In this document: in pieces, positions 1 to 6,128 of the stretch
Layout: each line of letters starts with the position of its first letter
Position numbering within the stretch: position 1 is the stretch's first letter
Source: Oscillospiraceae bacterium
GTDB taxonomy: Bacteria; Bacillota; Clostridia; Oscillospirales; Oscillospiraceae
Assembly: GCA_020025535.1 (NCBI GenBank)
Contig: JAHHRY010000014.1
Coordinates: 1 to 32,865 of the forward strand
Reading direction: 5' to 3'
Length of the DNA stretch: 32,865 nt
Position numbers and translations under genes: made by a program
Notes under the pieces: generated by a model
Seen by the model: the letters and a program-made list of their open reading frames with translations, nothing else
Told to the model about the DNA's origin: nothing
Database searches by the model: none

Positions 1-1
1 C

Positions 2-30
2 AGGGCACGATTCGTGTCCTGCCATTTATT
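2..30 (+). terminator. Possible terminator hairpin of an upstream gene
   Basis: An 8-bp stem (2-9 with 13-20, one G-U pair) has a 3-nt loop and is followed by T-rich sequence at 25-37. The T tract starts several bases after the stem, so it may be a weak terminator or the tail of a structured leader cut by the window edge. Confidence 0.35.
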
Positions 31-120
31 TTACTTTGAACGTAAAATATCTCCCTTCCCGGCTTATACCCGGTTCCGTTTCCTGCTAAAATGTTTTTAT
101 AAAACCAAAGAGGTGACTTT

Positions 121-275
121 ATGAAACGTTTTTTGCTTGTTTACTGGCTCTGTCAATGGTACTGTGTCTCTGTGCCTGCGGACCCGCTTGCCAGCATGAG
201 GATTCCTCCGGAAAACGTACCATAACCGACTCAAAAAGCCGTCAGGTACAGGTTCCACAGAAGGTAGAAAACTGA
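121..275 (+). pseudogene. Broken lipoprotein stub, iron/cobalamin-type ABC transporter substrate-binding protein
   Basis: An ATG at 121 has a good AGAGGTG site upstream. In the ATG frame the reading gives a short nonsense peptide. Adding one T to the six-T run at 129-134 gives a lipoprotein start: MKRFF, a hydrophobic stretch, then lipobox LCAC followed by G. The tail in that frame reads RTITDSKSRQVQVPQKVEN, which resembles the mature N-terminus of periplasmic-binding-protein-2 family members (Fe-siderophore/B12 type, usual form T-D-x-x-G-R-x-V-x-V-P-x-K-V-E). The frame then meets TGA at 273-275. Read-through gives VNLF and a TAA, so only about 50 of the usual 300 or more residues remain. What is seen is a frameshift plus stops and loss of the body. 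The family call rests on a short motif. A homopolymer sequencing error could explain the frameshift but not the truncation. Confidence 0.55.
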
Positions 276-325
276 GTAAATCTGTTCTAAAGAAGTGGTA
301 GAATCATTCGGATAAGTATAATAGA

Positions 326-517
326 TCAACTTTTAAATAAAAATAAGTACACGGGAGAGTAAATAACGCTCTCCCGTGCCTGCTGTTCTACGTCTGCAAG
401 GTGTGGATACAATTTGCTCGATGTCAGCAGGTTGTCGTATTTTATTCTATGATATTCTTTAAGAAATTTCCTGCGGTGATTTTCCCATACACCGATTTCA
501 AAAATCGTCTTTGTCAT
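326..517 (-). pseudogene. tnpV: Degenerate TnpV (transposon-encoded) remnant
   Basis: The 63-residue product contains GVWENHRRKFLKEY, a few residues, then NLLTSSKLYPHLADVEQQA, the core of TnpV, a small protein carried by many Firmicutes conjugative transposons and integrative elements (usual core IGIWGQR..YLKE..NLLTSGKL..YLADID.QA). It starts with MTKTIFE, like the family's N-terminus, but the roughly 25-30 residues normally found between that start and the core are missing. After the core the frame runs into unrelated sequence (ESVIYSPVYLFLFKS) that is read through a terminator-like hairpin, so the C-terminal half is lost. A full AGGAGG site lies just upstream of the ATG at 517. It is a remnant of a past element insertion; no transposase or recombinase remains in view. 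Function is not expected. Confidence 0.6.
340..378 (-). terminator. Rho-independent terminator inside the tnpV remnant
   Basis: A perfect 10-bp stem (350-359 with 369-378) has a 9-nt loop. On the minus strand it is followed by a T-rich run (ACTTATTTTTATTT, 336-349). It overlaps the reading frame of the TnpV remnant, which shows that the frame's 3' end is foreign to the gene. Confidence 0.65.
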
Positions 518-599
518 ACGCTTAACCTCCTGTATTTTGATTGTATCTACATTTTACAGGAAGTCGTTCTGAAATACGAATGTGCGGATAAAAAGGAAA

Positions 600-640
600 G
601 CCGAGAAGAACTTTTTTACAGTCCTTCTCGGCATTTTTTG
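600..640 (-). terminator. Bidirectional terminator downstream of the Cys-rich small gene
   Basis: A 9-bp stem (600-608 with 624-632) has T tracts on both sides: ATTTTTTG after it on plus, TTTCCTTTTT after it on minus. The nearest transcript running into it is the minus-strand small gene ending at 722. Confidence 0.6.
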
Positions 641-721
641 TCCTGATGCAATGCTCATTGTACTAATTTCAGTAAACTGTCCTTAGCACTCCCGATCAAT
701 CCCCGGGATTTTTGTGTCGGA

Positions 722-1030
722 TTAACCCTCGAAATCGGCCTCGGCGGCTTCTACAGCGTCCTCGGCAGCTTCTGCGGCGGGAGCTTCCTCAGCGGCTTCC
801 TCAGCCTCTTCTTCGCACTCGTTGCAGTCGCAATCTTCGCAGTCACGGTCGCAGACGCACTCACCGTCGTCGTTGAACTCGCAATCATCGCACTCACAGT
901 CGGAATTCCTACCCAGCAACTTCTTAGCGTAGGCTACAATCTTGTCGCCGTAGGTAGCAATGACATATACGACACCGGCAACGGCTGCCAGAGCGGCTAC
1001 AACCTTCAAAATATTGGATACAATTTTCAT
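722..1030 (-). CDS. Small membrane-anchored Cys/Asp/Glu-rich acidic protein, function unknown
   Basis: 102 residues. Residues 3-27 form one hydrophobic segment (VVAALAAVAGVVYVIATYG), followed by a short basic stretch (KKLLGR). Residues 43-71 are a dense acidic and cysteine-rich patch with nine cysteines in CxC and CxxC spacing among Asp and Glu. The rest, about 73-102, is a low-complexity Ala/Glu tail. There is a clear start with AGGAGG 8 bases upstream, its own promoter and a terminator, so it is a real single-gene unit. The pattern suits a single-pass membrane anchor carrying a metal-binding or redox-active tail, but that is inference. Topology is not decided: the positive residues after the helix favour N-out/C-in. 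I recognise no named family. Comparable small Ala/Glu-tailed proteins occur in Oscillospiraceae as hypothetical proteins. Confidence 0.75.
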   Translation of the reverse strand: MKIVSNILKVVAALAAVAGVVYVIATYGDKIVAYAKKLLGRNSDCECDDCEFNDDGECVCDRDCEDCDCNECEEEAEEAAEEAPAAEAAEDAVEAAEADFEG

Positions 1031-1065
1031 AATAGTAACCTCCTGTTTAAGTATTCCTAACTATA

Positions 1066-1094
1066 AGTATAACCAAGGATTCCGGGAAAATCAA
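1066..1094 (-). promoter_or_regulatory. SigA-type promoter of the Cys-rich small gene
   Basis: On the minus strand: TTGATT (1089-1094), 17 bp, TATACT (1066-1071). The transcript would start about 30 bases before the ATG at 1030. Confidence 0.6.
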
Positions 1095-1113
1095 CAAAAT
1101 TTTTTTGATTTTC
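1086..1113 (-). terminator. AT-rich hairpin after birA, overlapping the next promoter
   Basis: A perfect 9-bp inverted repeat (1086-1094 with 1105-1113) lies just after the birA stop. It is A/T-rich and lacks a clean T tract, so it would be a weak terminator. Its 3' arm, in minus-strand order, carries the -35 box of the next promoter. Confidence 0.3.
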
Positions 1114-1120
1114 GAAAAAT

Positions 1121-1921
1121 TTACAAATATCCGTACATACCCCGGATGCTCACTTCACCGGAGGTAACGGATTCCCGGTGGCCGTCGGAAAACTCCACCA
1201 GAAGCTCTCCGTCCGTGTTCACACTGACGGCTTTTCCATGGCGGACTTCGTCTCCGCGCAGCAGAGAAATTTCCTGTCCCACGGTCACACAGTCCCGGGA
1301 GAAACGAGCCATGATTTCTTGCTTTTGAGAATGCAGACCGCAATTCATTCTGTACAGAGATACCATGAGAGCGGCTGCGAGGGCTGCACAGGAAATGTCT
1401 TTTCCGGTCATCATCCGAAGAGAACAGGCGAGTGACTGGATTTCCTGAGGAAAATCTCCCGGCTGCTGCCGACAGTTGATGCCGATTCCAATCACGGCAA
1501 AGTCCGCAATGCCTGTTTGGGGATTGACGGACAGCTCTGTCAGAATGCCGCCCAGTTTTTGCCTGCCATATACCAGATCGTTTGTCCATTTGATGCCGGG
1601 ACGGATGCCACTGACGGTTTCCACCGCATCGGCGGCGGCCACGCCTGCCGCACAGGTCAGATGCATCAGTTTGGACGGTGAACAGTTGGGACGAAGAATC
1701 AGACTCATATAGACGCCGGAATCCTTTGGGGAAGCAAAGCTCCTGCCCAGTCTTCCGCGCCCTCCTGTCTGACATCCGGCAATGATCAGCGTGCCCTCTG
1801 GAGCACCCTGGGAGGCCAGAACCTTGGCTTTTGTATTGGTAGAGTCGATCACGTCATACCACTGAATTTGATTCCGCCAGGGGAAATCCTCCGGAAGAAT
1901 ATGCAAAATCTGATTTTTCAT
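1121..1921 (-). CDS. birA: Biotin-[acetyl-CoA-carboxylase] ligase (BirA), short form without DNA-binding domain
   Basis: 266 residues. It makes biotinyl-AMP from biotin and ATP and transfers biotin to the lysine of carboxylase carrier domains in the cytoplasm. Visible motifs are DSTNT (26-30), the biotinyl-AMP loop GGRGRLGR (53-60), KWTND (111-115), then KLGGILTE with the active-site Lys at 122 and GIGIN (145-149). A small C-terminal SH3-like domain follows (about 215-266). It begins directly with the catalytic core, so it is a group I ligase without the winged-helix repressor domain and should not act as a biotin-operon repressor. The start at 1921 lies 3 bases after the stop of the upstream acyltransferase gene, with only a weak ribosome site, which suggests translational coupling. 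Confidence 0.95.
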   Translation of the reverse strand: MKNQILHILPEDFPWRNQIQWYDVIDSTNTKAKVLASQGAPEGTLIIAGCQTGGRGRLGRSFASPKDSGVYMSLILRPNCSPSKLMHLTCAAGVAAADAVETVSGIRPGIKWTNDLVYGRQKLGGILTELSVNPQTGIADFAVIGIGINCRQQPGDFPQEIQSLACSLRMMTGKDISCAALAAALMVSLYRMNCGLHSQKQEIMARFSRDCVTVGQEISLLRGDEVRHGKAVSVNTDGELLVEFSDGHRESVTSGEVSIRGMYGYL

Positions 1922-1924
1922 AAT

Positions 1925-3349
1925 TTAGTCCACGTCCGCAACGACTTCGGCAGGGGGGAAATCCAGAACCTCCGGATGCCGGAGAATACTGCGGTAGTAT
2001 TTGAAGAAGGTTGCATAGTAATATCCGTCTACGATACGCTCGTCCAGCGTAAATTTGACATCGATGTACTTTTTCTGAATGACGGTACCATCCTCCTGGG
2101 GTTCCAGCACTTTGCGTTTACAGCCAAAGGCACCGAAAACGGGCAGGTTGCCTAAATCGTACAGATGATGATAGATGGGCCGGATGCCCAGAGAACCCAT
2201 GCTGGTGAAGAACAGAGAGCCGTAGAAAGGACATACTTCCAGCAGAGCTTTGGGGAGCAATCCGAAGTAATCCAGTGTTTTCACCAGATGAACGGTCAGC
2301 TTCAGGAACAGACCCGGAATCATGGTAAAGGCCATCGTTACGTTGTCGAATGTGGAGTCCAGCTTGGGATGCTTTACGTCCATTACGGCGGCGTTCAGTT
2401 TATGATAGATTTCTTCGCAGGTATCAAAGGGGGTCAAATGCAGCTTGATGATGGTATCGGGGGAATCTACACGCATTTCTTTTTTGACGGTCAGACAGAA
2501 CTGAATATCATTTCCCCGGGAATAGATCTTCTGACCGGAAACAAAGCGATTCAGTGCCGGATATTTGGCAATGCCCCGGCAGTATGCCGCCAGCAAAACA
2601 TGGGTGATGCCGAAATCGGTAAGACCCTCTTTTCTCTTCTGGCGTATGTAGCGTTCCAGATGCGTGATCTCAAAGGATTCGTCAAACAGGTTGTTTGCTC
2701 CATTGCGGTTGGGCATCAGATAGGGAATCAGCTGCGACAGGGGAGGCAGGCTCCTCAGCCGCCGTCCGTCGACTCTGTCGCCCCAGGTGGGGTGATAGGA
2801 ACCCTGCGGATGAATACGAATGGCCAGCGTGAGAATGAGCAGACCGCCGAACAGAAGATAATCCGGCAGTACATAGAGATATGCAGGCCTGGAGAGGTTA
2901 ATACCAATCAAAAACTGGTGCAGATAGACTACGGCACCGACGGGAGCCAGATGCAGCGGCACCAAAAGCCATGCATAACGCAGCTTGCCGCTGGTAATGG
3001 TGGTATACAGCACACAGTAGAACAGCAGGCTGGTATAATAAAGCCCCATCACCAGAGGGTTGAGCTGAGGCAAGAGAATGTGCGGACGGATGGCGTAATA
3101 GATTCCCATCAGATAAACGGGAATTGCCGTTTTGTAGAAAAACTCTTGGCCATACAGCAGAATAATCAGCACATAGAGCAGGGTGGCCGTGACCGGCAGG
3201 ACAATTTGACTCCACACTTCGGGTGATTCTCCTGACCCTTTCAAACAGGGAATCACCATGCGAGCCACTGCCGAGCCAACCAAGCACAGCGCTGACAGCC
3301 ATGTCAGTACGTTTTTCGGGCTGACATAAAAATGAATCTTCCTTTCCAT
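1925..3349 (-). CDS. Polytopic membrane protein fused to an E2/CAT-like acyltransferase domain
   Basis: 474 residues. About 1-180 hold six hydrophobic segments (roughly 14-34, 48-66, 74-92, 98-118, 125-146, 157-178). After a linker with WGDRVDG comes a domain of the 2-oxoacid-dehydrogenase E2 / chloramphenicol acetyltransferase type. It is recognised by the sequence THVLLAAYCRGIAKYPALNR and the closing LDERIVDGYYY. In true E2/CAT enzymes this last motif is (D)H-R-x-x-D-G with catalytic His. Here the His position is Glu 437 while the Asp-Gly is kept. No lipoyl domain is present. The C-terminal half is paralogous to the gene at 24847. It is probably co-transcribed with birA. Substrate and activity are unknown. 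The domain could still transfer acyl groups by another mechanism, or it may be a binding module tethered to the membrane. Confidence 0.75.
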   Translation of the reverse strand: MERKIHFYVSPKNVLTWLSALCLVGSAVARMVIPCLKGSGESPEVWSQIVLPVTATLLYVLIILLYGQEFFYKTAIPVYLMGIYYAIRPHILLPQLNPLVMGLYYTSLLFYCVLYTTITSGKLRYAWLLVPLHLAPVGAVVYLHQFLIGINLSRPAYLYVLPDYLLFGGLLILTLAIRIHPQGSYHPTWGDRVDGRRLRSLPPLSQLIPYLMPNRNGANNLFDESFEITHLERYIRQKRKEGLTDFGITHVLLAAYCRGIAKYPALNRFVSGQKIYSRGNDIQFCLTVKKEMRVDSPDTIIKLHLTPFDTCEEIYHKLNAAVMDVKHPKLDSTFDNVTMAFTMIPGLFLKLTVHLVKTLDYFGLLPKALLEVCPFYGSLFFTSMGSLGIRPIYHHLYDLGNLPVFGAFGCKRKVLEPQEDGTVIQKKYIDVKFTLDERIVDGYYYATFFKYYRSILRHPEVLDFPPAEVVADVD

Positions 3350-3358
3350 AACTTGTGT

Positions 3359-3387
3359 ATTATAACAAACATTTATAGAATCCGCAA
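3359..3387 (-). promoter_or_regulatory. Promoter of the membrane acyltransferase-birA unit, almost no leader
   Basis: On the minus strand: TTGCGG (3382-3387), 17 bp, TATAAT (3359-3364). The expected transcription start is near 3352, only a few bases before the ATG at 3349. The mRNA would be nearly leaderless, and no Shine-Dalgarno is seen upstream of this ATG. Confidence 0.5.
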
Positions 3388-3404
3388 CAAAGAATTAGCC
3401 ACCC

Positions 3405-4277
3405 TCATTGGAGGATGGCTTTTGCGGCGGCGATATACTCTGGCGTAGTGCCGCAGCATCCTCCCAGAAGAGAGGCACCCATGGCGGCACAGTCGGAGAG
3501 AAGCCGGGCAAACTGCTCGGCGTCCATCTGATAATGGGCAAGGCCGTCTGTGCCGATCACGGGCACACCGGCATTGGGCTTGGCAATCAGGGGGATTTCC
3601 ACATAGCGGCGGAGCCTGCTTACCAGAGATGGTGTCAGCTCGTCGGCGGCTACGCAGTTGAAGCCAACGGCGGAGGCACCGGCATGCTCCAGCTCCTTCA
3701 GGATGGGACCGGCCTCCGCACCAGAGAACAGACAGCCGTCTGACTGCATGGTAAAGGTGTAGGTTGCGGCACCGGCGCCCTCCAGTTCAGCGGCGGTCAG
3801 AATGGCTTCCGCCTCCTGAGGATAGAGAAGCGTTTCCGCAGCCAGCAGATCCACACCGCCGTCAATGAGGCCGCGGATCTGTCGTCGGTAGTTTTCTACC
3901 AGTAAGTCAAAATTGGCGGCATCCCAGCTGTCGCAATAGGCGGCCAAAGTCGTGATATCTCCGGCTACCAGACAGCCGGGGACGGCTGAACGGGTCAGTG
4001 CCACAAGGTGTGCATTGACGGTTTCGGCCTGATTCTGGAGATTTACCCGTTCCAGAGCCAGCGGCTGTGCCTGAAAAGTGGGGGCATAAATGATCTGAGA
4101 GCCTGCCTTGGCGTAGCGACGCTGCAGGCTTACCAGTACTTCGGGATGGGCCAGAACCCATTCTTCGGCGCAGCATCCCTTCGGCATTCCGGCGAGCAGA
4201 AGGTTGGAGCCTGTAGCACCGTCCAGAAACCGGAGACCGGCAGAAATTTTTTCATGAAATGCGGCTTTGGTGAGCAT
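3405..4277 (-). CDS. Homocysteine S-methyltransferase family protein, standalone
   Basis: 290 residues forming one (beta/alpha)8 barrel of the Pfam S-methyl_trans type. The domain transfers a methyl group to homocysteine to make methionine and is also the N-terminal module of MetH. Visible are DGATG (19-23), Glu 148 in the AAETL strand, and the zinc-thiolate triad: Cys 208 in GFNC and Cys 274/275 in GGCCGTTP. The protein ends there, so there is no folate, cobalamin or reactivation domain. It would need S-methylmethionine or AdoMet as donor, or a separate corrinoid partner; the sequence does not decide. A GGGGG ribosome site lies before the ATG at 4277. It has its own promoter, divergent from the aminopeptidase gene. 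Confidence 0.88.
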   Translation of the reverse strand: MLTKAAFHEKISAGLRFLDGATGSNLLLAGMPKGCCAEEWVLAHPEVLVSLQRRYAKAGSQIIYAPTFQAQPLALERVNLQNQAETVNAHLVALTRSAVPGCLVAGDITTLAAYCDSWDAANFDLLVENYRRQIRGLIDGGVDLLAAETLLYPQEAEAILTAAELEGAGAATYTFTMQSDGCLFSGAEAGPILKELEHAGASAVGFNCVAADELTPSLVSRLRRYVEIPLIAKPNAGVPVIGTDGLAHYQMDAEQFARLLSDCAAMGASLLGGCCGTTPEYIAAAKAILQ

Positions 4278-4308
4278 AATAAAACCCCCTGTTCAGAATA
4301 TGGTACCT

Positions 4309-4337
4309 ATTATAAAGGATTGAAGAAAAGAATGCAA
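4309..4337 (-). promoter_or_regulatory. Promoter of the homocysteine methyltransferase gene
   Basis: On the minus strand: TTGCAT (4332-4337), 17 bp, perfect TATAAT (4309-4314). It is back to back with the aminopeptidase promoter. Confidence 0.65.
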
Positions 4338-4343
4338 GAATCA

Positions 4344-4372
4344 TTGACGAATGGCAATAAGTCTGTTAGAAT
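4344..4372 (+). promoter_or_regulatory. Promoter of the aminopeptidase gene, extended -10
   Basis: TTGACG (4344-4349), 17 bp, TAGAAT (4367-4372), with TG one base upstream of the -10. Confidence 0.65.
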
Positions 4373-4405
4373 GGAGAAAAATGGAAAAAAGGAGTCCTTA
4401 ATATT

Positions 4406-5629
4406 ATGAAGAAAACAGTTTTGCGGGAGTATGCCCGACTGATTGTTCGCAGCGGCGTCAATGTCCAGAAAGGACAGGATGTGCTGATCTACTGCGGCCT
4501 CGATCAGCCTGAATTTGTGAAGCTGGTTGTGGAAGAAGCCTATAAGGCCAAGGCACGGGAAGTTACCGTGTTCTGGCAGTATCAGCCTCTGGAAAAGATC
4601 CGCGTTCGCTATGAGTCCGTCAAGACCATGGCTACCGTTCACGAGTGGCAGAAGGCACGTCAGGAACACTACTGTGAGACGCTGCCCTGCAAGATCCATC
4701 TGATCTCCGATGACCCTGATGGCCTGAAGGGTATGAATATGGAAAAGGTCGCCAAGGCTCGCAAGCTCAGCTATCCGATCCTGAAGTCTTACATGGATCG
4801 CTGTGACGGTATGCAGCAGTGGTGTATTGCTGCAGTTCCCGGTGCTGAGTGGGCTAAGAAGGTATTCCCCGGTATGCGTACCAGTCAGGCTATCGAAAAG
4901 CTGTGGGAGGCGATTCTCTTCACTTCTCGTGTCAATGAGGACCCTGTAAAGGCATGGGAGGAACACAACGCAAACCTGAAGAGCCGCTGTGACTATCTCA
5001 ACAGCCTTGGTATTGAAAAGCTCCACTACACCGCTGACAACGGCACTGATCTGACGGTGGGAATGATTCCCGAGGCCATCTTCTGCGGCGGCAGTGAGGA
5101 TTCCCGTCAGGGCATCACCTTTAATCCTAATATCCCCACAGAGGAGTGCTTCATCTCTCCCATGAAGGGTCAGGCAGAGGGTATTGTATATTCCACCAAG
5201 CCTCTGTCCTATCAGGGACAGCTGATCGACAATTTCTCTGTTCGTTTTGAAAACGGAAAAGCTGTGGAAGTGCACGCCGAGATGGGCGAGGAACTGCTGA
5301 AGACCCTGATCGGTATGGACGAAGGTGCAGCCTATCTGGGTGAGTGCGCCCTCGTTCCCCAGAAGAGCCCCATTGCCGAGAGCGGCCTGCTGTTCTACAA
5401 TACCCTGTTTGATGAGAATGCTGCCTGCCATCTGGCTCTGGGAAGAGGCTTCACCGACACCATTCGCGATTATCACAACAAAACCCTGGAAGAGTGTCAG
5501 GAAATGGGCATCAACCACTCCATGATCCACGAAGATTTCATGATCGGCTGCGATACCATGAATATTGATGCCTACTGCCGTGACGGAAAGCTGGTTCCCA
5601 TCTTCCGCAATGGTAACTGGGCATTCTGA
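4406..5629 (+). CDS. M29-family aminopeptidase (AmpS/PepS type)
   Basis: 407 residues, the usual length for the family. These are cytoplasmic dinuclear-metal aminopeptidases (Thermus T, staphylococcal AmpS). Ligand motifs in order: PTEECF (Glu 247), YLGE (Glu 313), NAACHLALG (His 342), SMIHEDFMIG (His 375 and Asp 377). The tyrosine-containing metal/active-site region is also recognisable around 330-352. The start at 4406 follows AAAAGGAGT at proper spacing. It is a single gene with its own promoter. It probably takes part in peptide turnover; substrate preference cannot be read. Codon use is strongly biased (GGC, AAG, CTG, CGT/C), which suggests high expression. Confidence 0.9.
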   Translation: MKKTVLREYARLIVRSGVNVQKGQDVLIYCGLDQPEFVKLVVEEAYKAKAREVTVFWQYQPLEKIRVRYESVKTMATVHEWQKARQEHYCETLPCKIHLISDDPDGLKGMNMEKVAKARKLSYPILKSYMDRCDGMQQWCIAAVPGAEWAKKVFPGMRTSQAIEKLWEAILFTSRVNEDPVKAWEEHNANLKSRCDYLNSLGIEKLHYTADNGTDLTVGMIPEAIFCGGSEDSRQGITFNPNIPTEECFISPMKGQAEGIVYSTKPLSYQGQLIDNFSVRFENGKAVEVHAEMGEELLKTLIGMDEGAAYLGECALVPQKSPIAESGLLFYNTLFDENAACHLALGRGFTDTIRDYHNKTLEECQEMGINHSMIHEDFMIGCDTMNIDAYCRDGKLVPIFRNGNWAF

Positions 5630-5663
5630 TTTTCAGGAAAACTAAAAAAATATTAAAAAACAC

Positions 5664-5692
5664 TTGCATTCTTTGTCAGGATGTGTTATTAT
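5664..5692 (+). promoter_or_regulatory. Promoter of rpmE
   Basis: TTGCAT (5664-5669), 17 bp, TATTAT (5687-5692), with A/T-rich tracts just upstream (5645-5660) that could act as an UP element. Confidence 0.6.
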
Positions 5693-5716
5693 ATCCGAGC
5701 GATTAAAGATTGCTTA

Positions 5717-5734
5717 GGGCAGTTATGCCCTTTT
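5717..5734 (+). promoter_or_regulatory. Small leader hairpin before rpmE
   Basis: A GGGCA/TGCCC stem (5717-5721 with 5726-5730) has a 4-nt loop and is followed by TTTT, about 25 bases before the rpmE start. It could be a weak attenuator or a site where excess L31 acts on its own mRNA; this is inference. Confidence 0.3.
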
Positions 5735-5759
5735 ATATGATGAGAAAGAGGTGAACAAC

Positions 5760-5960
5760 ATGAAGGAAGGTATCCATCCCAATTACGAACAGACTACGAT
5801 TCGCTGCGCTTGCGGCAATGTCTTTACCACTGGTTCTACCAAGAAGGACATCAAGGTTGAAATCTGCTCCAAGTGCCACCCTTTCTATACCGGCAAGCAG
5901 AAGCTGGTTGACACCGGTGGACGTGTTGATCGTTTCAACAAGAGATTTGGTCTGAAGTAA
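5760..5960 (+). CDS. rpmE: 50S ribosomal protein L31 (zinc-binding form)
   Basis: 66 residues from the ATG at 5760, which sits 7 bases after AGAGGTG. A GTG at 5751 overlaps that ribosome site and is not a credible start. The cysteines of the zinc-binding C+ form are all present: CAC (16 and 18) and CSKC (37 and 40), followed by the family signature HPFYTGKQ. L31 bridges the large and small subunits. Because it holds zinc, such L31 is often replaced by a C- paralogue under zinc limitation; none is seen here. It is a single gene between its own promoter and a strong terminator. Confidence 0.96.
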   Translation: MKEGIHPNYEQTTIRCACGNVFTTGSTKKDIKVEICSKCHPFYTGKQKLVDTGGRVDRFNKRFGLK

Positions 5961-5965
5961 GACAG

Positions 5966-5999
5966 AGTCCGTACTGCGTTTCGTAGTACGGACTTTTTT
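5966..5999 (+). terminator. Terminator of rpmE
   Basis: A perfect 9-bp stem (5967-5975 with 5985-5993) is followed by six T's. Confidence 0.85.
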
Positions 6000-6020
6000 G
6001 TATTTATTTGTATTTAAACG

Positions 6021-6050
6021 TTGTGTGTTTCTGCAGGTTTGTGGTATACT
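6021..6050 (+). promoter_or_regulatory. Promoter of the hflX-yigZ-dGTPase group
   Basis: TTGTGT (6021-6026), 18 bp, TATACT (6045-6050), with an extended -10 TG at 6042-6043. The hflX frame is open through this promoter, so starts upstream of 6129 are not used. Confidence 0.6.
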
Positions 6051-6128
6051 GACAGAAAGTGGTTGGTATGCCTTTTTTTCGTTTTTAGGCTCCGCAAGCC
6101 AGAAAACGCCGAGATGCGGGAGGAAATT

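Noticed and set aside
401..646. 81-codon plus-strand frame over the TnpV remnant
   Set aside because: It is antisense to the TnpV core, has no ribosome site and ends inside a terminator stem.
2165..3226. 353-codon plus-strand frame opposite the membrane acyltransferase
   Set aside because: The product is Gln/His-rich with no fold or motif, typical of an antisense shadow; the minus strand carries the recognisable protein.
1925..3349. Dehydrogenase-complex E2 subunit
   Set aside because: No lipoyl domain, no subunit-binding domain, no E1/E3 genes nearby, and the catalytic His is absent.
4310..5530. 406-codon minus-strand frame opposite the aminopeptidase
   Set aside because: Shadow frame created by biased codons of a highly expressed gene; no motif, and the plus strand has all M29 ligands.
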